This document shows, piece by piece, positions 50,750-62,138 of a DNA stretch of 64,000 nt (its first letter is position 1; every line of letters starts with the position of its first letter). The translations under genes were made by a program, and so were the position numbers. Under the pieces are notes generated by a model, which saw only the letters and a program-made list of their open reading frames with translations, ran no database searches and was not told the origin of the DNA. The stretch comes from Evernia prunastri (taxonomy: Eukaryota > Ascomycota > Lecanoromycetes > Lecanorales > Parmeliaceae): positions 1,959-65,958 of the forward strand of contig NKYR01000069.1 of the NCBI GenBank assembly GCA_003184365.1. The letters run 5' to 3'.

Positions 50750-53700
50750 CTAATCCTTATCGACGACCCGAATGTCCTCACCGACTTGTAAGCGGTCAAT
50801 CTCCGTCCCGATGTTCATGACCCAATGGTCACGCTCCGCCCTGCTCCGCGTCTTGAACACAATCGACCGACCAGGCGTACCAAGTCTTGATACGTACCGA
50901 AGGCGCTGCCTCGTTTTACCCGATTCCTGCTGCTCGTCTGCCTTGAAAAATGATCTGCTCTGGGGTTGCCATATGACGAAGGTGGTCATTGTATCCTCGT
51001 CTGTTGAAGTCCAGCCATCCTCGAGATACACTCGTGGAAGAGCATGATGACCTGGATGGTTGCTATCAAAGGTCTGGTTCTGGTAAAGAAGGTCACCTTC
51101 TGTGACAAGGCCGCTGTAGATGTAGCAGTTCTTAAGGTCAATTGCTGCTTGTCGTTCATGTTGGATATGTTTGACTTCCTTTCCAGTCCGCTCGCGAAGG
51201 GTCCCGTGAAAGATCAAGAGCTGGCCATGGCAGAGGATCACCCCGCAGCGTTGAAACGTTGAATGTCGCTTTGGCTTGCGGTATAATACTCCTGCCATCT
51301 GGGTCCAACATTAGTGGGCTTTTGCGTTCATAATATCGGTGTACTTACGGTGATAACTCGACAACAGGATATGCCGCACATATTAAATAGCCTTGGAGAA
51401 GCCACTGATCTAGTAACTTCCCACTTTGACCCAAATTGACCGATGTAAGCTTCCGACTCTTCATCGATATCAAGTTGCTTCAGGTTCAGAGCCCGTACTC
51501 TTTTGTACAGTTCTACGTCAGCAGCAAGCCGAACCTTCCAATACCGAACGAGCTTTCGGAGCCGATGTATCCACTCCTTCTTAGTCTCTTCATTGTACGC
51601 CTGCAGCCTGATAACCAGCCCGTTCTTCATGACTAGCTCCAATGTTCTGTTGTCGTCGAAGTGATCTGTTTTGCCGTCATCCTGTCTAGTATCTTCCACC
51701 TCCTCGTGAAAGTCAACATCTTGTCCTTGGCCAACGTTCTCGTCCGCTACAGAGTTCCCCCTTTGCGCATTTTGGACCCGAACCACATGACTCAGGTTGA
51801 TGTAGCCTTCAGCTTGGAGCATCGTTTTCGTATTCCGCTCACCTTCCTTGTATGCGTCCTCGTCATGCCGTCTTTTACTTGCTGCTGTTCCTTGGTAAAG
51901 CCATGCTATCTCGCCATCCTTGTTGGGATAGGGATTGACGGCATAGATCAAAGGCGTGTTGTGAACAATCTCGCTTGCGCTCGGAACCTTCGCATTCCCC
52001 GACAACGAAAGCTTTGGTGGTGGTGGAGGCAATGCTTTTGCAGGTCTGCAATAACACAAGAATTGGTTATGGGTTGTGAAATATAGCCTCTTGAAGTACA
52101 TTTTCCCGAGTCTTCTAACATTGCCCTTTTGGGAAGTAAGGCGTACCAGGAATCCCTCGACTGGCGCAGGTTCGTCGATGGCTTCCTCGCATTTGGGCTT
52201 TATGCTTGTCAGGTAATGATCCTTGGGCCTCAGCTCTAATTCGTGCGTTCGCTGCATCGCCAACGTGCCATACATCTTCTGCTCGTTAGCACCATGGACC
52301 CATTCCAGACGATCATATCTTTTCCAAGCCAATCCAATCTTCTCTTTTGCAAGCCATGCTTCAAGGACATCTGACCACTCAGGATTGTTCTCCAACATCT
52401 TTAGAGATCGGTTTAAAATAGTACTGGTAGCCGCTTTTTCAGCTTCCATTGTCTTCTTTATCGCTGCTTCATCAACTTTATCTGCTTGCGCCGCCGTTAT
52501 TGACGCCTCCAATTCATCGAAGGGATTATCAAGCTGCAGGGTAACACTCAGGTCAGGCACGTTTACCTGTAGGGATGTGACTCGTTGCTCGCCCAAGCTG
52601 CGGCGAATGAAAGTATACCACTCGACAGCACTGGCAGCTGAGTGAGTTCGGAGAATGTACATCATCGTTCCTGCTTTCCAAGGAACCCAGATCACCACCG
52701 TCTTATCGAGCGATGAGTAGAGGTTCACGTGCGTAGTCTTGCGAGCCAGTGGTATCTCGTGCGTTGAGCGTTTCTGAACGTGCGTCTCTTCTTTTGAAGG
52801 TATAACCCGCGTTTTGTACAGCTGAATGGAGAATTCTGCATCATCCGTGGTGCTCTCTCTGCAGACAACCACGAATTCCCTCCATTTCTCAACAGTACGA
52901 GCGGACGTCTTCAGACTGTCATTCTCGTCATAATCAGGCGGAAGCTCTTGCATGGTGGAATCTACCCGCACCAGCATCTTCTCCATCTTAACGATCTCTC
53001 CTGGGCGAGATTGTTCCTTTCGGAGTCGCTTCCATGCCCTCTGACCTGATTTCCTCGGATCGAAATTTGTCCGGGTGTCTTTACGTTCAGCTTGATCCTC
53101 GACTTTGAAAGTGACCATACCCCCTGCCGCTGCATGCTGTCCTTGCTGTCGACGTACTCCATGGCCATGCGAAGAGTCCTTCGCTCCTATAGCTGGGGAT
53201 GTACCACCGGGAGCGTCAAGGGGCCCGTGAGGTATAAGTGCATCAGTCGAGTTGGGATTAGTGGCCTGATTTACCATATCACCATTGCTTGATCTAGGAA
53301 ACATCATGCTTCCGGGAGTCTCTGGAGACGAGCCTGGCTGAGGTTGGGCAGAATCGAAAGACTTGGTTGGCTCGTTGGTTTTTATGTGTGAGATCTCTTC
53401 AGCAGGTTTTCTTGGCGTCTGATTCTCTTTCGCCGTAACAAACGACGCAGCAGGCGGACTTTTAAATGGGATTATCGAAGGCATCGACGACTTGAGGCCT
53501 CTTTGCGGTCTTGTGGGGGCGGTAACAAAAGATGATGTGCTGGGCTTGTGGTACGACCGACTAGAGCCCAGCTTGTCCTTGAATTTCGGCCGTCGCTTCT
53601 CTGGTGTATGAGGTTCTTCGTTGGGAGAATGCACTTCAGGACTGCTATGCCCGGTCACTACGGCGGTAGATTGGGCTTCCAGCCGACTCATCCCATCTTC

Positions 53701-54158
53701 CTCTTCTTCGTTCTCTGTTCCCTGATGCCCATCTTCGCTTGAAATGGCATCCTCCTCGGGCTCCTCATCGAGGTCCTCCGGATGAGGGAAGCTGCGACTA
53801 AATGTAGCGCTCGCCGATGGCCCATCAAGACCTGTAATCTGCCTCTGGTGGGATATGCTTGGCTTTGCTGAGAAAGTTACAGCTCGCGAAGAGTAGTCTG
53901 AAAGCAAATAGCGTGAGTACCAAGACTTGCGGTGGCTCTTGAGCCATCCTTCCGGAATTGGACCAATGAAGCAGCGGCGGGACGTGAGATGCAAGTGCTC
54001 GGCTGAGGCATGTTTCTGTTCTGTGTGAGCCAGCACAATTTGTAAATCCTTGGTGAACCTCGAGGGACAAGACATACCAAGCGTAGAGCAGTATACGATC
54101 CAAGCTCCAAGTCGTTGCCATATGGGGTCTCAGGCTCAGTGACTGGGCTGGAAGTCAT
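50750..54158 (-). CDS. SPO71: Spo71-type double PH-domain protein
   Basis: Three exons: 54158-54078 (MTSSPVTEPETPYG), 54015-51349 and 51298-50750. Near the start is RRCFIGPIPEGWLKSHRKSWY, the Spo7/Spo71 N-terminal signature. A long Ser/Pro/acidic disordered region follows (residues about 80-340), then the first PH-like region (REFVVVCRESTTDDAEFSIQLYKTRV, VIWVPWKAGTMMYILRTHS). The second PH region starts at EGFLVRLTSQKGNVRRLGKMYFKR and ends MKNGLVIRLQAYNEETKKEWIH. The last exon contains a further lipid-binding-like fold (GVILCHGQLLIFHGTL, IVFKTRSRAERDHWVMNI). In yeast Spo71 organises the forespore membrane; in moulds the role is likely septation or conidiation-linked membrane work. Total length of about 1,100 residues is normal. 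Confidence 0.88.
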
Positions 54159-54446
54159 GTGCGCTGGAGAAGAACCCTCTCACAAAGTACGCGAAGCATC
54201 AACAACTTTATCAAAAAGCAACTCTGACTGGAAGAAGGGAAGATATGTACATGATCTGAAATATGAGATATCAACCATCCGCCGTCCTTCGATATTCCTG
54301 TCAAGATCACTGCCAAGACTCAACCTATGACGTTTTGTCAACAGCCGCGCGCTTCACTCTCATTGCCCGAGTTCCGAGGCTAAAGCTCCTGTTCCTTCCA
54401 CTCTGCATCTTGAATCACTGACTGTTGAAACCCTTCCACACAAATC
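54159..54446. promoter_or_regulatory. Divergent spacer between SPO71 and the GLTP gene
   Basis: A 288-bp head-to-head spacer and presumed shared promoter. No distinct factor site is seen. Confidence 0.4.
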
Positions 54447-55265
54447 ATGGCTGTACCGCACAATGTACCTTTTCCGTCAGGTGGGACCTGGTTCGATACG
54501 CTGCATAAGACTTTCAACGACGTTCCCGTGCAAACAAACAACGACAATGCCATCCCCACCAGCGACTTCCTCGAAGCAGCGGAGTCCCTCACAACCCTCT
54601 TTGGTGAGCTACCACCTGCGGAGCTGCTTTCATTCAGTTGAGTAGTCTGAGACTTACAGCTAGGCAGATGTGCTAGGCTCAATGGCATTCACACCTGTCA
54701 AGAATGACATGATTGGCAATATAAAGGTCTCAAACCACCTCCAATCTGCCCCCTTCTCCAATCCAGAGAACTCCTGACTGACTGATACAAGAAAGTCCGC
54801 GACCGACAACTAGCCGCTCCGGCCGAATCAGAAACACTTCAATCTCTCGTCACCAATGAGCTCAAGACCAAGAAGCACACCGCAAGTGAAGGTCTACTCT
54901 GGCTTGTCCGGTCGGTTCAATCTTTGTACACTGAGCCTGTTTTAGAGCGCTTACTAAATCTTTACTGCAGTGCTCTTGACTTCACCTCGCAAGGTATTCG
55001 CAGCAACGTCCAAAACCCCTCTGACGAGCTCTCCGCCTCGTTCCGTACAGCGTACGCCAATACACTGAAACCCCACCATTCGTTTATGGTGAAACCGATC
55101 TTTAGCGCGGCGATGTCAGCAACGCCGTATCGAAAGGACTTCTATGCCAAGTTGGGAGACAACCAGGAGAAAGTGGACGAGGCAGCCGGAAAATGGTTGG
55201 AGGCACTAGAGAAGCAGGTGTCAATACTCAAGCAATTTCAAGCGAGGAAGGAGGCCAAGTGGTAG
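54447..55265 (+). CDS. HET-C2: Glycolipid transfer protein (HET-C2 type)
   Basis: Four exons: 54447-54603, 54668-54726, 54792-54910 and 54971-55265. MAVPHNVPFPSGGTWFDTL starts the all-helical GLTP fold, then AIPTSDFLEAAESLTTLFD across intron 1 and VLGSMAFTPVKNDMIGNIK, which carries the Asp/Asn/Lys that hold the sugar headgroup. TASEGLLWLVR/ALDFTSQGIRSN joins across intron 3 and contains the conserved Trp. The C-terminal KPHHSFMVKPIFSAAMSATPYRKDFY completes the family, with its His. It moves glycosphingolipids between membranes in the cytosol; in Podospora the homologue controls heterokaryon incompatibility. The length of about 209 residues matches the family. Intron 2 has an unusual GTCTCA donor, but phase and branch fit. 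Confidence 0.93.
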
Positions 55266-55825
55266 AGCAGTCCACCAGGGCAGTCAATGTGGGGTCAAGT
55301 TGACGCAAAGTTACGTACGTGCTTTGCACGACTACACTATAGACGATATGGACGCATAAATGAAGAGCAGCAGTGGTCAATAGACCTCAACCGCACGACT
55401 CAATTGTTGAAGGCTATTGTGTATATGGTATTCGGCAGATCAACTTACAATATTGAACGGGTCTCCCTTGCCAAAGTACGCTGGGCATCTCTTGGCAATC
55501 AAAAGAGACAGAAGCCTACAGTCGAAGCTCGCTATAAAGGAAGACGGCTTAATGGAAGTCTCGTCATTGCGAATTAAAGTAAGTAGAATATCGTCCACAT
55601 ATGAGCTATGTAAAAAGAGTTGACAGCCACGACTTTACCAACAACTATATTCTTTCCAGATACTTTAGACTTCGGTCGGAGTTCGTTGGGAAGCGAAAGG
55701 CGTAAATCATCATATCCACGGCTCGATAAAATAGTCCGGATTACGTTGACACTCTCCCGCATCATCTCTCTTAAGCTGATTCCCAAATCAAGTCTATCCC
55801 CCTCGGTCAATCCTCAGCGACAGAG
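55266..55825. other. Spacer between convergent genes, no gene seen
   Basis: 3' flanks of the GLTP gene and the third rhodopsin-like gene. Short frames show no motif. Confidence 0.5.
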
Positions 55826-57119
55826 CTAGACACCCGCCGAGCCTGCAATCTGTTTGGGAGCGAGTATGTGTGCTTTGTCGCTGTCGTTGTCTCGAGCCCC
55901 GAGGCCCCAATCGATCTCCCTGGCGTTGTTGGTATCGCGGTACATGTTACCCTCTTCTCTGCGCCGAACACTTCCCAGCCTAATATGCTGATTGCCGGAG
56001 CCTTCTCTACCTCTCCCCATGCCAACATTGGAAGCAATACTACCGGCTGTCGCCTTGTAAGAAGCCACGATCTCGAAAGAGCGCTGGAAAAGTGGCCACA
56101 TAGTAGGTAGACAGGCTGCCAGAATAATCACGTTTGCTTCGGTTCTGGAGTAATGCGGGTCAACAGTATGAAGAGGCCATACTCAAATGGGCACTTACAC
56201 GTTCCACACCAGAAGGGAGATGGTTATCCAGGTTATATCCGACTTGGCCGTCAAGGTTCGTAAATACGATGCTTTGATAGCTCCGCATACGGCAGCGCTA
56301 GTATAGTCACTATGAGGCTCACCAGTCGCAGAAGAGGCCACTTACAAAACACCTAACCCTAACAACGCACACAACATTATCTTCCTTTTCAGTGGCAGTT
56401 GGAGGTTCCATAGAAACGTCACTGGGGTCAAAGCCAGAACTAAATCTACGAAAGCCCAGTAGCCTTAACAATAAGGTCAGCATCGAGCAGAACGGCACGA
56501 AGAGAGGTATCATCTTACAAGACCCAGTGATATCCCAATCGTTGACACTTTCCGCATTCCAACAGCTTCCTCGAAGTGTAGGAACCCACAATTTCTGTAC
56601 AGGCTTGCATTGTGCATACTCAAGAACCACAATGAGAATTGCCACAATTACCGAACTGACTGAAAGAAAGCCAAGCAACCATGTTCTCCATTTACTCGGA
56701 GCTTGCAACCTGTATATGAGTAGAGCTACTGATACCTTGCCGCTTGAGATTGCCCCAATGCAGAATGCTAAGGAGATAACATTCCACTCCAGAGATTTGG
56801 AAACTTGTGTGGGCTGTAAGTCAAAGACATGATGGGTTCCACCGTACCACGTATACACCGATATGGTGCAAGATGCTAACATGGTAAAGGACTATGGACG
56901 AATCTTTCAGTTGCAGCTTCAACGATGCTTGTTCCACAAGGAACATACCATTGGGATTAGGATACACCAATCGTCCAACCAGAGATTACGAATCATCTTG
57001 ACTCGACAGTAGAAGCGAGACACGACAAAGACAAAGGCCATGGCACATTGTATCCAAGTCACAGATAGCAAGTACCTGGCTCTGTTTGACCCGTGGCCCG
57101 GAGGAAACGTCTCGTTCAT
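55826..57119 (-). CDS. Rhodopsin-fold (Pth11-like) integral membrane protein 3
   Basis: A multi-exon minus-strand gene from ATG 57119 (MNETFPPGHGSNRARYLLSV). Exon 1 carries the first helix and CRVKMIRNLWLDDWCILIPM, a family hallmark. Then come ASCTISVYTWYGGTHHVFDL, the helix EWNVISLAFCIGAISSGKVSV, and LLIYRLQAPSKWRTWLLG. After an intron comes DLVLALTPVTFLWNLQLPLK (the helix-5 loop), then AAVCGAIKASYLRTLTAKSD, and finally the last helix TEANVIILAACLPTMWPLF with a long cytosolic tail. Splice sites with GT/AG and CTGAC-like branches fit the phase. The likely role is a membrane sensor; no ligand can be named. It lies 1 kb from the O-methyltransferase and could belong to that group. Confidence 0.85.
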
Positions 57120-58069
57120 GGCTGCGAAATCCCTCCGGAAGCTCAGCAGTTGTAAGAGGCCGCCGATGAAAGCGAATCCGATCCTAATATTAGTCCGGCA
57201 AAGGTTTTCTTGCTCCTCAAACCTGTTAGTGAAAGCTTCAGCAATGGATAGAAGACACTAATATGTAACAGGCTAAATCTGTGACTTGAATGTCAAGGAC
57301 GGGAAAACTGTTTTGCCGCACGCTCTTGCTTCACAAACGATAGCTATGTCCTCTTGGACTTACTCGGCGTACCTACTGCGGAAAGCCCGGGTCCGTCCAT
57401 CGCCCATTGTCTAAATGGTGGAAATTAATCGCTCCTTCCTAATGGAAGGATGATAAGCGAGACACGAAAGGGCGTATTTTGGAGAAGGCAAATCAAAAGA
57501 AGGTGGCCTGTAATCATGTCAGACGGGTCGAATGTCGCAATCTTTTCATTTTTTTGCAACCCAACGGCTTTCGCAGTGCAGCCATCATATGCATGTCTAT
57601 GCACCTCAGCGGCTTTTACATTGCAACCAGTTCATTTCCCTGTAATTAGAGACACGGATATTTTTTGAATGTAAATGCCTCAAGGTCATGCGAACGAATG
57701 GCTCTGCTATTCCAACCACTGGCTTCTCGCTCAAACAGCATACGAGCATGCATGAGCGTGCGTTCAAGTCCAGCCGTACTGGGTAGAAGCCACAAGTCCT
57801 GCAAATGAAAGCAAGATGGAAGAAGTCGTTCACGTCTCAGTTGTAAAAGACCAGGCTGTGACACGATGTATCATATATATATTACAATTTGGTACGCTAC
57901 ATAAAACGTAACCTTACGACTGTATTTGACGCTAGCCCATGGCCTAGAAGCCCAAAACCAACAACATCCTTGGCATGTCAAAAGGGTACTTACATACGCA
58001 GCTTCCTTTGTTTTCGTTTCCGTGCGATCTTTTCAGAGTCACTAAACTGTCTGCTTCTATTCAATCGCA
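57120..58069. other. Intergenic, divergent promoters of the rhodopsin-like and methyltransferase genes
   Basis: No supported gene. The right end near 58000-58069 is the probable leader of the O-methyltransferase gene (CT-rich). Confidence 0.5.
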
Positions 58070-59560
58070 ATGGCGGCAGAAATTCTATCTCTCGTGAGCC
58101 AATTAGAAGCTGCTATTCACAAGTCATCGAGAGATCTATGGAACACCCAAGATGCGGCTGTCAAGAGACAAACGAGTGACACCTTGCGCAAGCTCAGCAT
58201 GGACCTAGAGGACTGGGGAGATCTTGTCGATCGCGTCATCTATTCGGTCAGGATTCCTTGTTTGTCACGCTCGGTTTGTTGCAAGACTAAATTGCCTCCC
58301 AGCCCATGGACAATGTGATGGTTCGACTAGGTCTTGACCTTGGCATCTTCAAGATTGTCGCCGCTCACACTGGCCCGGTGGATGTCAAGTCTATCGTCAA
58401 TGAGGTCGGTGTCGCACAAGAAATCTTGCTAAGACGCGTTTTGCGCTCTCTGGACGCTATGAACGCTATTAATGCAGTTGGAGAAGACAGCTATGAGGCC
58501 ACCAATTACACCAGAGCTTTCAACACTCAGAAAGGCATCAGTGGGCAAAGGTTTTCGTGAGCAATCTTTCTTGAAGTGGAAAATTCAGTGCTTTTGTATG
58601 GCGGTTGCACGTATCTCTTTCTGCTTCCCAATAAATCTGACCTGTGTCGCCAATGGGAAGTCTCTGACCTCAAGTCGCTTTCAAAGGTTTGAATTTGCCG
58701 CACCCGCATGGAACCAGATTCCTTACTTCCTTGCCAAACACAATTATCGCAATCCCTCAAATGCGCTGGACACGCCGTTGCAAATGGCTTTCGACTCAGA
58801 AAGCCATTTCTTTGGGCTTTTGCAAGAGCGTGCGGGAATCCTAGATACCTTTGGCACTTTCATGACATGTCACAAAAGAGGACGTCCAGAATTCCCAGAG
58901 GTTTACCCTGTAAACAAAGAGCTTGTCGACGGACTGAAACAAGACAAAGAAGCAGTACTCCTCGTCGATATTGGGGGTGGACTTGGACAAGAGATCACGA
59001 CTCTCAGGCAGATGGTCCCTAACCTGCGGGGTCGCACCATCCTGCAAGAGGTTCCCGAGATGGTGCAGTCTTTTCCCGGAGTGGAGGGCATAGAGGTCAT
59101 GGAGTACGATTTCTTCAAGCCACAAATAGTACAAGGTGGGCAACGCGCTAGTCAAAGATAGGATGCTTGCCTGGGCTGACGGTGAGGTAAAGGCTCCCGA
59201 GCATACTACTTCCGCAACATCTTTCACGATTGGTCGGATGAAAGCTGCATCAAGATCCTCGAATCAACGAAGTCTGCTATGATACCGGATTATTCCAAGA
59301 TCCTCATTAATGATCTTGTAGTAACGCGGCAAAAAGAAGGTCTGTTCATGACTAGATCCGACATGAATATGCTGGCTTTGTTGGGTAGCATGGAACGTTC
59401 TGAGCAGCAGTGGCATGAGCTGATACGTAAAGCTGGTCTTGATCTGGTGAAGATATGGACTAAGGAAGCACGGTACGAAAGCGTCATAGAAGTCATGCTC
59501 AAATCAGAGCCAAGCGACAAGCTCGCGAGCAAGGACGGTCGTCTAGATGGTGATTTCTGA
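58070..59560 (+). CDS. Fungal O-methyltransferase (plant COMT-like family)
   Basis: Four exons: 58070-58246, 58303-58556, 58687-59135 and 59193-59560; intron 2 is longer (130 bp). The N-terminal dimerisation helices include PMDNVMVRLGLDLGIFKIVA and EILLRRVLRSLDAM. The SAM site is LLVDIGGGLGQEITTLRQ, followed by GRTILQEVPEMVQ and the acidic residue in EVMEYDFF. After an intron the catalytic region reads AYYFRNIFHDWSDESCIKIL; the His in HDW is the general base of the family. The end has LFMTRSDMNMLALLGSMERS, then EQQWHELIRKAGLDLVKIW. It transfers a methyl group to a hydroxyl of an aromatic or polyketide-type product. The length of about 410 residues is normal. Neighbours are a lipocalin-like protein and a P450. 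Confidence 0.92.
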
Positions 59561-59715
59561 ACATGTTGAAGTCATAATTTATCTCCTCCTTTGGAGGCTG
59601 CAATACCGCTAGACTCTTCCCTTTTAGCGGGCCTACTTCTTGTCTAGTGCCTTCTGCATCATCTATTACCACTGCTATGCTCGGCCAGATTTCCCAGCGC
59701 AGACAATAACCACTG

Positions 59716-60334
59716 CTACCTCAAGGACGGGCGCCGCCAAGACTGTCGTGAGTCTTAGCTTTTACCCACTTCATCGTTGGTATTATCCTTTTTCCCTATC
59801 AACCACGAGCAATGCATCAGCGTCAACGCTCTACACCGATGAACAGGAACCGGCTAACACTCAAGCGTGACTTACGTCGAAATTCATCGCCTCTTCAGGC
59901 CATAGCACCAGCTTAGTACCCTCTTCCTCCAATGCACACAACCTTCTTTGGCTTGTTCCTAACCAATTCGGATACAGGCTAACTGCTGGTTCATGCACCA
60001 CCAACAAGTTACCCTTCTTGTTCTTGGTTACGTAAAAGCTACCCGCGTAGGCAAGATACCGCCTCGCGCTCTCAGCGAGCTCGGCTTCACTACTGTCGGT
60101 AGGCATGCCAGATCGGTGGAGCTGTTGACCCGGATTGGAGAAGTGCATGGATACGTAACCCTCCCTTGTGTATGTGATGAAGCCCGTTGCACTTGGACCG
60201 TAAGGATGGACAGCCGTGGATTCATCGCCTGGTGTTGAGGCAAGGTAGCCTGCATAGGATACGAGACTCCACGTCCCGATGAGCTGAGCTAAGAGTGCTT
60301 GTGGGGTATCTGGTTGCGGCGTCATGGTGGACAT
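59716..60334 (-). CDS. Lipocalin-like (Lipocalin_5) protein
   Basis: ATG 60334 (MSTMTPQPDTPQALL) starts the protein. The core is LIGTWSLVSYAGYLAS, ATGFITYTREGYVSMHFSNP, SARRYLAYAGSFYVTKNKKG and VSLYPNWLGTSQRRL, a small beta-barrel of the Lipocalin_5 family. Without splicing the frame ends NFDVSHA at about 59867, leaving out the family's usual ...WRR end. A GTAAGT donor after NFD and a short exon (SVDADALL) then a last exon (SWRRP...) ending at 59716 would restore it; the second donor (GTGGTT) is weak, so the 3' end is provisional. Such proteins occur in fungal secondary-metabolite clusters beside methyltransferases and P450s and are thought to bind or isomerise intermediates. Confidence 0.75.
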
Positions 60335-62138
60335 GATCACGGAAGAGGAAACAACCTCGAAATACAAGGCTAGCCTACCAATAGCTGCAATGGTTTAGGG
60401 GTGGAAAGCGTTGGTCTCTGAAATTTTACGGATATCCACGCTGATGCTGCCGCCAGTAGGCCATTGAGTTGTTTCGGTGGGAGCAAGATTATATGCAGGC
60501 GACTCGGGAAATGATTAAGGGTTACGAAATACGAAAGGCAGCGGGGTGAAAGCTTTCCGACGCTATCGACCTCAAGCCTTTTCATGTATTGAATTACGAG
60601 AGAACACTTGAACTCGTTTGGTCATTGCATAGTTCTTGGGTGTGAGTGTGGGTCATCACTTAGGGTTGTTTGGCAGATCTTATCCCGTCGAGGACAACCT
60701 TGCGAGAGACCAAAGACCGGCAAAACACGGCTCCAAACAAATCTCTCTGAGAACCACGTAGACAGATTGTACCCGGGTGTGAAAGTATATGCAGCCGCGT
60801 TCTGCCGACAAGGCGGCAAATAGGAATGAAGTCCGAGGTCAGAGCAATTGACCCCACCACATGCAAATTAAATGGGGTGTTTTCGCAAAGAGTTGCAATA
60901 TCCGTCTCGTCTGCGCCCACTCCTGCAGATGAAATACAATACCCCTCATCTGGTGCTGGAACTTGAGGTACGAGTTTCTTGACAAATGGCTAGTCGAGCT
61001 CTCGAGGGGGGAACCAATCGCATCTCTCCGCATCTCTGACGGCTCGTTGAGAGCCGACTGCTGCCCGCACAGATATGGCCCGGGAAAGCGCAGCTCCTCT
61101 GCTCCTGCAGGTCGAAACGGACGGAGATTGATTTGTTCATTTTCCCAGTGAATAGTAGGGTTGGCGTTTCTATTGTTGTAGCGTGATGACACTCCGGCTC
61201 CGTTCGCCAGGTCTTTCAACTACGCCATTCGGATGTGGGGGCGGGAAAGGATGTATCGAGGCGTAGGCCGTTCCAGGCCGCCCAGGCCGCAGCTATGTAC
61301 ATCGTCAGTCCCGTCCGGGTGTCATTCTTCTGAAACGGTTTGTATTGATCCTCCACACGCTAGTAAAAGCTAACGGTCAATGGCGTGATGTCGAAAGATT
61401 CATCGGTTTGACAATCGTACATTGAATTTTTCTTTTGCACCAAAAAAAAAAAAAAACCGAGACTACGTGGATCAACGTATGGCCTGCCATTCGCCTAGTC
61501 CTGATATGTGCAGAGCACTAGCCCTTTCAATTGCGAGCGACTTGACACGTCGATATTGGCTCAGCTGATATGGAAGATGGGCTGCGCACAGGCAATATCT
61601 CAGGTAGTCGGGTAGGCCCGGCAGGCGTAGTCTTTCAGTTACGGCCGTTAAGAAATGCGGCGTCTCTACGTCCTAGGCCTAGACTACAGTGACGGCTATA
61701 TCGTGAGTGGGATTTGAGAATGCCATCGGTCTCAAGAAAAAAGACGTGGATGAAAGTTGTCTCACTAGGGAAGGACTGAATTTATTTGAGATTGCGATTG
61801 ACACTACTCTGAGACCTAACGCAATAGCCCATCATACCACAATTGCGTTTGAGCGATAGAGAAGATCAGTAAGTCTCTGGCCTGCGGCCAAGTCACTTTC
61901 TAGATGAGGTAAATGAGGGAAGAAATCCCAACAGGGGAAAAATCAGCAAAGGAGTGTTCCACATTGTGAGTAGTTCCATTTAATATCGGATCGTCGTCAA
62001 TTTAGGAAAGTCCTCGTCGCAGCACAATGGCCACTTCTGTCCAAATGCTCCGCCTCGAATAGGATCGAGTAGCCTGAGTTGCTGTACTTGTAGGAATCCT
62101 GGGTCAGTCGCAGTGAAAGAAGACCGTCGGGACCATCA
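60335..62138. other. Intergenic, no supported gene
   Basis: Frames of 60-126 codons overlap on both strands without any domain. A 15-base poly-A run lies at 61442-61456. No RNA gene is seen. Confidence 0.55.
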
